From Saccharum officinarum (taxonomy: Eukaryota > Streptophyta > Magnoliopsida > Poales > Poaceae), in the NCBI GenBank assembly GCA_020631735.1, contig CM036162.1:93172401-93236400 (forward strand): a DNA stretch of 64,000 bases, read 5' to 3'. Shown here piece after piece: positions 55,001 to 64,000 of the stretch. The first letter of the stretch is position 1. The number at the start of each line of letters is the position of its first letter. The notes beneath the pieces were generated by a model. The model saw only the letters and a program-made list of their open reading frames with translations. It was not told where the DNA came from and did not search any database. Both the position numbers and the translations under genes were made by a program.

Positions 55001-55936
55001 TGTTATTTGCTTGATCTGCTGTCCCAGCTACCATCATGTTTGTGGGGGAAGGGATTGGTTATTTAACGGCCTGTTTGGTTCGTGGCCTGACAGGCAGCTT
55101 GCTTGCCAGCCAACGATCCTGGTTGTCAAGCGACCAAAATCGATGGTTTGGGAATGTTGCCTGGCTGGGAAACCAAATGCACCCTTATGACATAACTGAA
55201 ATAGCATTGCTTACCCTACTACCACAGGTTCCACCACCACCAAGGCGGAAGGGCAGCAAGGTTGACATTGAAGATTCATCTCCTAGGAGAAGATCCAAGG
55301 ACAGCTGGGGTTAGTACCTACAGAAGGCAAATAAGTTCTACTGACGATGATGAAACCCCTCGTAGGAGGAAAAGCAGCCATGACGGGCTAGAAGAATCAC
55401 AAAGCCGGAGGAGCGCAAGATCAGCCATTACCAGGGAGGACAACAGGTACAGCAGTCGGAGGAAGTCCAAGGGACATGACAAAGGTTATCGCAAGCGCAG
55501 ACGAAGCCGAGAAGCGGGAGAAGTATCTCCACCTGAGGAAGACGGTAGCTATGAAAGGGAGAGAACTTCAGACAACCCTGGTCACAGCCCTGATCGGTAC
55601 CATCACCATCGGCATCACAGGGAGGATACATATGAGAGCAGATACTCGCACCACAGGGATCATCGCAAGCACAGACGGAGCCAAGAACTGGGTGAATTAT
55701 CTCCACCAGAGGAAGACGGTAGCTATGAAAGGGAGAGAACTTCAGAGGAACCTAGTCGCAGCCCTGATCGGTACCATCACCATCGGCAATCCAGTTGCAG
55801 CCCTGATCGGTACCATCACCATCGGCATCACAGGGAGGATACATATGAGAGCAGACACTCTCACCACAGGGATCGCCGACGCCGTGGTGACCGGCATCAC
55901 TCCAAGAGAAGCGAAAGCCGAGATTACAGGGACTAG
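43037..55936 (+). CDS. SNRNP35: U11/U12 snRNP 35 kDa protein gene (frameshifted last exon)
   Basis: This is a core protein of the U11/U12 di-snRNP, which recognises 5' splice sites of minor (U12-type) introns in the nucleus. Predicted exons: 43037-43175, 43253-43350, 43476-43527, 43781-43851, 43939-44029, 44119-44194, 44318-44396 and 55228 onward. All are GT-AG and phases agree, giving 202 residues before exon 8. The RRM spans about residues 60-135, with RNP2 CTVFVGRL (61-68) and RNP1 RGYAFVEY (102-109). The family-typical [19 protein letters not shown] follows. Exon 8 continues [10 protein letters not shown], but the frame stops at TAG 55312-55314. One extra T near 55311 shifts it. In the next frame about 205 residues of arginine/histidine/serine-rich, R-D/R-E repeat tail continue to 55936. 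Intron 7 is 10.8 kb because of nested retrotransposons. The start fits the family; the frameshift may be real or a base-call error. Confidence 0.85.
44464..44696. mobile_element. Stowaway-type MITE in SNRNP35 intron 7
   Basis: The inverted ends CTCCCTTTGTTTCAAATTG and CAATTTGGAATGGAG are flanked by TA on both sides (44462-44463, 44697-44698). At 233 bp it is AT-rich and non-coding, 65 bp after the exon 7 donor. Confidence 0.8.
44906..45303 (+). repeat. Chromovirus 5' LTR
   Basis: A 398-bp LTR. The ORF that appears to start at 45231 begins inside it; the true gag start is the ATG at 45321 after the primer site. Confidence 0.9.
50701..52071 (-). CDS. Gag-like protein of the non-autonomous element, running into the 3' LTR
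   Basis: The ORF is an uninterrupted 456 codons from ATG 52071. The N-terminal ~200 residues match the Ty3/gypsy gag fold ([20 protein letters not shown], then [20 protein letters not shown] and [12 protein letters not shown]). The rest is acidic and low in known motifs, with no CCHC zinc knuckle. The last ~50 codons cross the polypurine tract and lie in the 3' LTR (50701-50854). The frame is therefore conserved through sequence that also must serve as LTR. An intact gag suggests selection for packaging in trans with a partner's enzymes; that is an inference. Confidence 0.8.
   Translation of the reverse strand: MAGDMEIFELLKLDPHIQDVIQHLPLYDGKFDPQAYVDWELKVDNEFDEHDLSEKQKICIASNILIENALLEWKHICRHNKVPESWKDFKFLFRDAFVPAYYVDYLLAKLDNLKQGSKTVKQYYHNFKICIMFGELDECMADVMSRFMRGLNSKIQTLLISKSYCHIGQLFCLALNAEKEILLSVNTCQNDVTHNVQNLSTLHANEEQQIVEPTTDFPLSQNELLAVPCDKEELCADDSFTPMPQVANKCDTFGLEPYKCAEDKLFHPITRAQDELDLLSSLNTLGYIEFDILCNLNCLKEKLKFDSGLPSLNHCSLHAIGKYDSKGEYLVHKVYICSNLKYPFGPQYHDQIEGSTNTNDVLQSFSSFPHMQQDKYQEGEHGSLLPTTHTPTKIKPRTVCCQEGENDEDIIGSKMTMPTTSIPKVQPFYMRLIIDAFDELMLHHDVCSFSFSELLT
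52491..52574. repeat. Polypyrimidine/polypurine tract in the leader of the gag-only element
   Basis: About 84 bases almost entirely C and T on the plus strand (CTTTCTTTTC-type units), so GAAA-rich in element RNA. It lies between the primer site and gag. Confidence 0.8.
54526..54923 (+). repeat. Chromovirus 3' LTR
   Basis: It has the same length as the 5' copy, with about 13 differences, nearly all transitions. Directly after it GAACC and host intron sequence resume. Confidence 0.9.
55066..55184. mobile_element. Small Tourist-like MITE in SNRNP35 intron 7
   Basis: A 119-bp segment has imperfect inverted ends GGCCTGTTTGGTTC / AAACCAAATGCACCC and a TTA duplication on each side (55063-55065, 55185-55187). 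It ends 43 bp before the exon 8 acceptor. Confidence 0.55.
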
Positions 55937-56540
55937 GCCTCCAGTTACCTCGACTACATCAATGTTTCATTATGTAAACTTTGATCTCATAGGTATTCAT
56001 GTACTCCTTGATCTAGTAAAGTCTGCTGCTGCCTGTAGGCTCTTTTTTCTTACAGAGGAGAAGATGAGAACATATGAATCGTGTATTCGTGTGTCGAATT
56101 ATTTGTTTGGTTTTGTTGTCGAAACACCTTTTATCTCTACATTACTACTTAGATGACAGGAGAGAATATATGGAATACTGAAATACAGTAAAAAAACATC
56201 ATATGCGTAGAGCATATTTTCTCTATATACACAAAAGATGCAATTCATATTTTTCGAGGAGTCAAACGATCAAAATTATATAAGAGTATTAACATTTGCC
56301 ATTAAATTAATTATTAATTCTGAAATATGTTTTCGTAATAAAGCTAGTTAAAGACATAAATGTTAATACTATTCATTATAAACTTGGTTAAAGTTAAGTT
56401 AGTTTAACTTGTATAAGTTTATAGTTATAAATTTGGTCACAATTAAGCTAGTTTAACTTGCATAAATTTCATAGTTGCATCTTTTATGGTTAGAATGAGT
56501 ATATAGAATAAAAAACACTTTCATCATACTGTAGAACATA
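55937..56540. other. SNRNP35 3' flank, no gene seen
   Basis: AT-rich sequence follows the tail exon and should contain the 3' UTR and polyadenylation region. No clear terminator signal or second gene was found. Confidence 0.4.
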
Positions 56541-56801
56541 AACCCTCCGTCCAGAAATAAATGCACATCTCGCACCTTAAAGAGACAAACAAAAATTAAG
56601 TTTGATCAAATCTATATGAAAAAATACCAAGAATTATAATATCAAATAATTATTATTAGATTAATCACGTCATATATTTTAGTACTAGTCTTATTAAAAG
56701 ATATAAATATCAATACTATTTTATATAAATTTAGTTAAACTTGCGATTATTTGACTCTTGGAGTGGGGAGAAGTGCACTTGTTATTTGGGACGGAGAAAG
56801 T
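56541..56801. mobile_element. Probable Stowaway-type MITE
   Basis: The left end CCCTCCGTCCAGAAATAAATG and the right end TTATTTGGGACGGAG are inverted relatives. It is about 260 bp, AT-rich and non-coding. The right boundary is approximate. Confidence 0.55.
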
Positions 56802-56864
56802 GGATGGAATAAGAAACATCGGAACACCTTACATGTACTCTGTATCCGTATATAGCCAGCACTG

Positions 56865-57236
56865 AGACTGCCCGCACTCATGGACCTCTATATTCATCCT
56901 CTATACGTCCTAGTCAGCAAAATTCTCTCCTCTATACTCAATTCTCCCGCACCTATCCATCCTCTATATCATCCTCTATCCATTATGTGACCCACTTGTT
57001 ACTTTATCTAAATATATCCCTGTATGATCTAGTTTTGAAGGATTTATTGAGATGAATTTAATGATGAAATCGAAATTTAATTTAAATTTTTGGTTTATGA
57101 GTTATAACATTTTTTTAGCTAATGGGGCCGTCACTGTAGAGTATAAAGTAAGCATAGAACTACTCTAAATATAGAGTAAGAGAAATGACACTGCAACCGT
57201 TTTTACTCTGTATTCATGCTAACCAGCGGGTAGTCT
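56865..57236. mobile_element. MITE-like element upstream of the FAD oxidoreductase gene
   Basis: The ends AGACTGCCCGC and GCGGGTAGTCT form an 11-bp imperfect inverted repeat around 372 bp of non-coding sequence. It ends 108 bp before the start codon, so it may supply promoter or leader sequence. No clear target duplication was found. Confidence 0.5.
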
Positions 57237-57344
57237 GATGTTGCGAGACAGTTGACTCGTCACTCCATCCTTCGTCCACCAACCGCTCTAGTTCGCGTCG
57301 CAAGATCACCTGGACGGCCGCCGGCCTCCGCTAGTCCGCTTGCA

Positions 57345-60300
57345 ATGGATGCTGTCATCGCGTTCACCTCCGGAAGTCCTAGCCCCACGCGCTTCTACTC
57401 CTCAGCTTCGCAGTCGATGCGCGCGCCCCAGAGCCTCTCTGTCTGCGGCCCATGGCGCGGGCTTGGGCGCCCCCTCCGCGCGCTCCGGCATCGGTCCCAG
57501 GCCCAGGCCGCCGCAGCGGTGGCCGGGGCGGCCGAAGCCTCCCACCACGATGTTGTAATTGTGGGCGCTGGGATCGTCGGGCTCGCCATCGCGCGCCACC
57601 TCCTCCTCCACACTTCGCTCTCCGTTGCCATCGCCGACGCTGCCGTCCCCTGCTCCGGCGCCACAGGCGCAGGTTCGCTTCCTTTGGCGCCTGCGTTGAT
57701 GGTTCGGTGCTTCAGCCTTTACGGAGTTGGATGTAATACATCCTTGGGCCTCTGGTTTCGGGTTTCTTCCTTGGGTGGGGTTCGTTGTGTGCAGGGCAGG
57801 GGTACATATGGATGTCGCACAGGAGGCCGGGGAGTGACACGTGGGAGCTGGCGCTGCGGAGCAAGCGACTTTGGGAGGAGCTGGCGGCCGAGGTTGACGG
57901 CCAGGGTGGCGGCGGTGCACGGGAGAGATTGGGTTGGATGAGGACAGGTAGAACCACACTGCCGCTATTTTGCGGTTATTACGTGTTTGCTGTTATGGTG
58001 ATTGATTAGTCTATGAATAAATGGCCATTGTATCTAAACACTAGCAAACAAATCTGAGTAGTATAATCGCTATAATATCAGTACATTACGTTTATTATGA
58101 ATACTGCACTACTGCTAGTGAAAGATTATTACCATCACCTGCAGTCATGGATTTGATACCACTCCTGCTACTCCTTGCTGTGCTGATAGTCTGATTCTTA
58201 AGTCCATCCATACATTACTCGATTCTACTGATATCATTTTATTAGATGTCCTATCATGGAAATTACATGCTCTGTGCTGTATTATTCTGGTTCTCAGTCT
58301 CAAACATGATTTTTAAACAGAAAGTAAAATGCTTCTATCAATTTTGTTCAGGAAGCTTGCTAGTTGGGAGAAGTTCAGAACAGCTGGACACATTGGAGGA
58401 AATGACCAAGGTTCTGTCTCAGGCAGGCATACACGCGGAATTCTTGTCAGCCTCTGCATTACATGCATTAGAACCGGCACTCAGTGTAGGGAAAGATGGT
58501 GGTGCTATGTTCTTGCCGCAAGACTGTCAGATTGATGCATTCCAGGCTGTCTCTTTGATTGAGAAGGTTTTTTTTTCCTTCAGGAGTTTGATTTTGTTCT
58601 GCAATGTGCGTTGCTAACAGTGTCACTGATATTTCTTGGTTCATTTTCTTGTGCAAGACCAATAACTCATATTCCTCAGAAGGAAGGTATAGGGAGTTCT
58701 ATAATGATCCTGCCATGTCATTAATAAGGTATTCAAGTTTCTTATTTTTAGACAACCTTCGTTCAGTAATTGAAGAATACTTCCAACTACCAGGCTTGTG
58801 TTATCTATCTGTTAGGAATTCAGATGTTATTTTTTAATCTCAAAGTTATTTCCCTTTCTCCACATCACTGATAAATGACAACTGATTTTATTCTATATGC
58901 AGATCGGAGGTTACTGGAACAGTTGAAGCTGTCCAAACTTCCAGAAATATATTGTATGGCAGAAAAGCTTTTGTAATTGCTTCTGGTGCCTGGACTCGAT
59001 CCTTATTGCATAGTTTCTTAGAACCAGCTTTGACGTTGGATATTCCTGTCAAGCCACGAAAGGTATATCTGAAATTTCTTGGATTGATTTTTGTTCTGGA
59101 AATTTTGGTACTGACCGAAACCATCTTCATACTATTGGTCATCATATGTTTACCTGATATGGAAAAAAGTAGAGTGGATTGGATTTTATGTATTCTTGCA
59201 AGACTTGTTGTGTATGTTTACGTGAGATGCAGCACAGCCAGTATTACAATATTGGATTCGGGCTCTTGAATATTCCTTTTGACTTGGAAACAATGCTACC
59301 TGCTTATAAATAAGAGTTATGTAAGTTCATAACCTTTTGCATGAACTAAGGCAAGGAGTTGACAGTCAAAATGAGCCTGTGAAAGTGCCATGTTCATGCT
59401 AGCAAACATTTGAACTATTTCAGACTGATCTGTTGACCAATGACCACAGCTTGACATTTGTCCTTTAATAGATCTGTAAATCCTCATATGTTATTCCTTG
59501 CTACATATAGCATTATGAAATTCCTGTTATCTAATCCAACAACATCGAAAAGAAATAATCTCACATATTTCCTGTTCAGGGTCATCTTCTTGTGTTGGAG
59601 AAATTTGACAAGGTTAAGTTGAATCATGCCCTGATGGAGGTAGGATATGTTGACCATCAGATTGCTAAGCCAAATAGCACACACATGGCTTCAGAATCTA
59701 GTGAAGATGAGCTTGGTGCTTTATCCGTATCAATGACTGCAACCGTAGATACAAAGGGAAATTTAGTTCTAGGTAATTTACGGAGCACAGTCTTCTCCCA
59801 TTGCTCCAAGTTCCAGTTTCTGCTTAGGAGCAAAACAAGAATTCCATTTTAAGTGACCTACAGGAAATAGTTGAATTTATGGCATGTTTATACTACAGGA
59901 AGCAGCCGGGAGTTCAAAGGTTTTTCGAGGGAGGTTGATAGATCCGTTGTTCAGTGTATATGGGAACGTGCAGGAGAGTTTTTTCCTGCAATGAAGAATG
60001 TTTCTTTTGATATTGATCAGAATACTCAAATCAGAATAGGGCATCGCCCATACAGTAAGTTTCTTAACAGGAAAATGAGAAGCATAATCTGAATTCTTCA
60101 TTACAATGCTATTAGCTTTGTACCCTTGTCTGATACTAACAGAAACAAATACCTTATCTGTTTCAGTGCCTGATGGAAAGCCAGTTATTGACTTTATTCC
60201 TGATCTACCAAATATTTTGATTGCAACAGGACATGAAGGAAATGGACTTACTTTGGTGAGTCACTGATCACTGTATCAATTTGCTCCAGTTGCTAGTGTT

Positions 60301-60822
60301 TCTGTGTTACATTATTTTTTCTGTTTAGTTAGGCAGTTGAAATGTGAAAGGTATTGTGCCAGTGGTTCTGTCATCTAGATACAAAGCGGTCTTTCCTTGA
60401 ATGGGACTAGTAACTTTTTTGTGGCATAGGGGTGAAGGGTGGACAATTCTGTGATCCAATTCTTTGAGCACGCATAAGGCTGTATAAGCATAACGTACCC
60501 TCACAAGATAGATACCTTGTTTCCTCTTGGAGCTGATTCATGGTAGTTGAATTACTTTGCATGAGGGCAGTCATGTTCCTGATTCCAAATAAGATAGATG
60601 AATCTGTTGCATGCCAACAGGGATGGAGGCACTCTGCTCTCTACTATTCTACTGTCATTTTCCTTATAAGAAGATAGAAGAGTTAATGTTGTTCTGCCAA
60701 TTTTTCATTAGGCACTAGGCACTGCTGAAATGGTCACCGATATGATTCTTGGGAATCCTGGAAAAGTGAGCCAGTCACCTTTCTCCATCAAACACAGATT
60801 TTCAGGTAATTTTGGTAAATAG
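57345..60822 (+). CDS. FAD-dependent oxidoreductase (DAO family), predicted plastid-targeted
   Basis: Nine predicted exons: 57345-57672, 57795-57947, 58352-58566, 58658-58728, 58903-59062, 59580-59772, 59899-60054, 60167-60255 and 60712-60822. All are GT-AG with consistent phases, encoding 491 residues. Residues 1-65 are rich in S, A and R and poor in acids, like a plastid transit peptide. The dinucleotide-binding motif VVIVGAGIVGLAIARHLL follows (about 70-87), with GxGxxG binding FAD. The middle fits the D-amino-acid-oxidase/glycine-oxidase family, including AFVIASGAWTRSL, and the C-terminal FAD loop is LIATGHEGNGLTL. Such enzymes oxidise amines or amino acids and reduce FAD; the substrate here is unknown. 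The start is the first in-frame ATG. A copia element begins 420 bp after the stop and may truncate the 3' UTR. Confidence 0.85.
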
Positions 60823-61242
60823 GTCCGAATTCTGCTTTTTTGAAGAAAAAAATAATGTTTTTGTGATTCAGATTTTTTTTTGGGTCTCCAACACAGTTTA
60901 AAACCAGGACTGATTTTTTATACCTTGAAAGCTAATTTTCAAGACAACTTTCTTTATTTTATTTATGTATTCTAGCTCTTTCGTTGCACACAATGACACA
61001 ATGTGTTTTCAATATAGAACTACTGAATTGCAGATCAAACCAATTTATTACTCAGCTTCCAAGTTGTGTCGTTTACTCGAATTCATGTCAGATTAATTCA
61101 TCGCATTTCAGGGTGCTGTGCACTCCATCGTTTTAGTGTAAAATATTGTTTGGGCGAAATTACTGTTTTTCCTCTCAGCAATTTGAAGCTCTTTTGATCT
61201 ATTAATGTTGGGGATCCTATTTTAATTCTAGGCATTCAGATG

Positions 61243-61358
61243 TGCTAGAAGATTATTCTCTATTGATTTGGGCTAACCCTAGAAGGGTGGCTATATAGGT
61301 ACCATACATGGGCCACATGGGTCTAGCCTCATGGGCCTAATACATTCACATTCCAACA
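61243..61358 (-). repeat. Copia 3' LTR and polypurine tract
   Basis: A 116-bp LTR preceded on the minus strand by a G-rich polypurine tract (61359-61368). It is clearly homologous to 14874-14986 but with many differences, so the two insertions are separate events. Confidence 0.85.
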
Positions 61359-61399
61359 CCCCCCCCCGCAGACTGAACTACCGGCGCAGCGGAGTTTCA

Positions 61400-63989
61400 G
61401 GCTGAACAAGAAAGAAGAAATACCACACACACGCCCTCCCCCCACAGACGCAACTAGCCACTGGTGATGTTGAGGCTGGAGCGAAACTCGGTGAAGGCCG
61501 AGGACGGGAGGCCTTTGGTGAAGATGTCCGCGAACTGGGAGGTAGTCGGAACATGAAGGACCCGCACCTCGCCCAGGGCCACCCGATCACGGACAAAGTG
61601 TAGGTCGATCTCCACATGCTTCGTCCTTGGTGGAGAGGTAGACCGCACTGACATTGTCGCAGTAGATCAGTGTGCTCCGGGAGGGCGGAGTGTGCAGCTC
61701 AGCGAGAAGCTGCCGGAGCTAGGAGGCCTCAGCCACGCCGTTAGGTACAGCGCGGTACTCCGCCTCGGCACTGGACCGGGAGACCACAGGCTGGCGCTTA
61801 GACGACCAGGACACCAGGTTGCCGTCCAAGAAGACAGCGTAGCTGGAGGTGGAGCGGCGAGTGTCCGGACACCCCGCCCAGTCAGCGTCAGTGTAGACGA
61901 CAAGGTCGGCGGAGGTGGACCGGTGAAGGAGGCCGTAGTCGATCGTGCCCCGGAGGTAGCGGAGGAGGCGCTTGAGAGCCGTGAGGCGAGGCTCCCGGAG
62001 ATCATGCATGTGAAGACAGATCTGCTGGACTGCATAGGTGATGTCCGGCGGGGTGAAGGTGATGTACTGAAGGGTACCAGCAAGACTCTTGTATGCAGTG
62101 GGATCTGATACTGGGGGGCCCTCAGCCTCTGACAGCTTGCCCTGAGTATCAACCGGAGTGGAGCAGGGGTTGCAGTCAGTCATCCCAGCCCGCTCCAGGA
62201 TATCCCGAGTATACTGCCGCTGGTGAAGCAGTAACCCGTCAGGACGAGGCTCAACAGTGACCCCGAGGAAGTGGTGGAGCACACCCAGATCCTTCATAGC
62301 AAACTCCTGTTGAAGAACGGCAATGATCCAACGGAGAAGTGGCTCACTGGAGGCTGTGAGGACAATGTCATCAACATAGAGCAGCAAGTACGCAGTGTCA
62401 GCTTCATGATGATAGATAAACAGAGATGTATCAGACTTGGCCTCCACAAACCCCAGAGTCAGCAGGAAAGCAGCGAACCGATGGTTCCATGTCCGGGGTG
62501 CCTGCTTGAGGCCGTAGAGAGACCTGTTGAGCCGGCAGACCATGTTAGGACGGGAGGAATCAATGAACCCCGCCGGCTGACTGCAGTACACTGTCTCGGT
62601 GAGACGACCGTGCAGGAAAGCATTCTTGATGTCTAGCTGATGGACGGGCCATGACTGAGCAAGCGCCAACGAGAGCATGGTGCGGACGGTGGCCGGCTTG
62701 ACCACCGGGCTGAAGGTCTCATCATAGTCGACCCCAGGGCGCTGAGTGAATCCCCAGAGAACCCAGCGAGCCTTGTAGCACTCGAAAGTGCCATCAGCCC
62801 GACGCTTGTGGGTCCAGATCCACTTGCCAGTGACGACGTTGGAGCCCGGTGGCCGGGGCACCAACTCCCACGTCTGGTTGGCGAGAAGCGCGGCGTACTC
62901 CTCTTCCATCGCGCGGCGCCAGTGAGGATCCAACAGGGCGTCACGGACGGAAGAGGGTACCGGGGAGACTGGCGCGTCACCGGTCGATGCCGCAAGGGCC
63001 CGGGGTGGCAGTGTGCCAGCCGCGTGCCGTGTCACCATCGGGTGAAGATGCCGCGGGTGTCGATGAAGAAGCGGCGGGTGATAGACCGGCAGTGCGGCAC
63101 GGGCCGACGGGGACTGCGGCGGTGGTGTCGGTGTCCCCGGCGGAGAAGGGACCGCGAGTGGCGGCGGCCGCGGCCTACGCTGGTACACCCGTACCGGCGC
63201 AGCGAACCGCGAAGGAGGTGCCGAGGCAGCACCAGGCGACGGCGACCGGCACGGCCCCCCCGGGGCAGGATCTGGGAACGAGGTCCCCGGCTCTGCGCCA
63301 AACGGAGCGGTCGGGGCCGCGCCAGGGGACGACGGGCCCGGACCCGCCGGGGAGGGCGCAGCAGTACCTGCAGGAGACCACGAAAAAGGTGGCTGGACCA
63401 CCGTGTCAGCGGGAAAGAGGGAGGAGGGATCAGGAACAGGAGTGGTGGGGTTTGTGCTGGAGAAGGGAAAGACGGACTCATCGAACACCACATGGCGAGA
63501 GATGAGGACCCGTCGGGAGGTAAGGTCAAAGCACCGATACCCCTTGTGATCCGGGGAGTACCCGAGGAAGACACAGAGAGTAGAGCGGGGGTCCAGCTTG
63601 TGGAAAGAAGTGGCAGTGGTATTGGGGTAACACGCACACCCAAAGACGCGAAGGTGATCGTACCGAGGAGGGATACCGAAGAGGGCGTGGTGTGGCGTAG
63701 GAGCGGGACAAGCAGCGGAAGGAAGACGGTTGAGGAGGTAGGTCGAGGTGTGCAAGCCCTCAGCTCAGAAGCGAACAGGAAGAGAGGCCTGAAACAGAAG
63801 GGTGCGCACGGTGTCGTTGGTGGTGCGAATCATCCATTCAGCCTTGCCATTATGGGAAGAGGTATATGGGCAAGACATGCGCAACTGAACACCGTGAGAG
63901 AGAAAGAAGGCACGGGAGGTGGAGTTATCAAACTCGCGACCATTGTCACACTGGACGGCCTTGATGGTGAGGCCGAACTGTGTGGACAC
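61400..63989 (-). pseudogene. Copia pol: integrase, RT, RNase H, with two stops and a 17-nt deletion
   Basis: In order: end of the integrase core (63989-63765), a proline/alanine-rich linker, and RT. RT shows NQTWELVPRPPG, FTQRPGVDYDETFSPVVKP and [10 protein letters not shown], with catalytic YVDD near 62370-62381. RNase H follows (YTDADWAGCPDTRRSTS near 61860-61910). A TGA in the integrase near 63762 and a TAG in RNase H at 61716-61718 both replace tryptophan codons (G-to-A changes). Near 61630, 17 bases present in the sister copy (14592-14608) are missing, shifting the frame. The C-terminal ADIFTKGLP text continues in the new frame to about 61455. The copy cannot make a full pol protein. 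Confidence 0.85.
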
Positions 63990-64000
63990 CCAAGTGAAGA

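Larger units (their letters stand above)
61243..64000 (-). mobile_element. Ty1/copia (Ale/Retrofit-like) element, 3' part in window
   Basis: On the minus strand the element enters at the window edge in integrase and runs through RT and RNase H to a polypurine tract and a 116-bp 3' LTR (61243-61358). The LTR starts TGTTGGAATGTG and ends TTCTAGCA. Its left LTR lies outside the window, so the target duplication cannot be checked. It sits just downstream of the FAD oxidoreductase gene in the opposite orientation. It shares family, LTR type and much of its pol sequence with 13451-14986. Confidence 0.9.

Noticed and set aside
55476..56156. Separate 226-codon protein in the SNRNP35 tail region
   Set aside because: It is a shadow frame of the repeated RS/RD-like tail; the repeats keep several frames open.
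57252..57344. Upstream start for the FAD oxidoreductase
   Set aside because: The frame is open to 57252, but the codon there is TTG. The first in-frame ATG is 57345 and gives a good transit-peptide-like leader.

Overview
This is a transposon-dense plant nuclear window, most likely from a panicoid/Andropogoneae grass (sorghum, sugarcane, Miscanthus or maize relatives). The evidence is Stowaway and Tourist MITEs, an Au-type SINE, Sirevirus (SIRE/Maximus) copia elements, a Reina-like chromovirus, and two host genes with GT-AG introns. The species is inferred from repeat style, not proven. One 100-N assembly gap lies at 29763-29862.

Layout. 1-9345: a Stowaway MITE split by an 8.2-kb Mutator-like element (9-bp target duplication). 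That element carries a glutamate-receptor-like exon and three or four later insertions. 9346-13450: MITEs, a SINE and a possible gene 5' end. 13451-19235: a leucine-rich-repeat receptor-like pseudogene on the minus strand, broken by a truncated copia element, a LINE, and a Stowaway MITE that itself holds a solo LTR. 20477-22434: MITEs and an unclassified DNA element with TGTTGCAA-type repeats. 22440-41651: a Sirevirus-type solo LTR holding a complete Sirevirus (23252-39013, minus) and another solo LTR (39179-40637). The Sirevirus has gag, pol and a third, envelope-like ORF. The apparent 2.3-kb duplication across the N gap is most simply an unmerged contig overlap.

41838-55936: the minor-spliceosome gene U11/U12-35K (SNRNP35) on the plus strand, with a foldback element in its upstream region. 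Its last intron is 10.8 kb because a Reina-like gypsy element (44906-54923) landed there and was itself invaded by a gag-only LTR element (49840-54297). A one-base frameshift in the last exon removes the basic/RS-like tail. 57345-60822: an intact-looking nine-exon FAD-dependent oxidoreductase gene with a predicted plastid leader. 61243-64000: the 3' part of an Ale/Retrofit-like copia element (minus), from the same family as the 13451-14986 fragment.

The most unusual signal is a CpG-rich palindromic repeat (GACCGGACGCGTCCGGTC and variants). It clusters upstream of the TATA box in three different Sirevirus-type LTRs and again inside the Sirevirus, between pol and the third ORF. There it is followed by a TATA-like box, a GC-rich leader and a good 5'-UTR intron ending at the ORF3 start codon. 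This looks like a copied LTR promoter giving ORF3 its own transcript.
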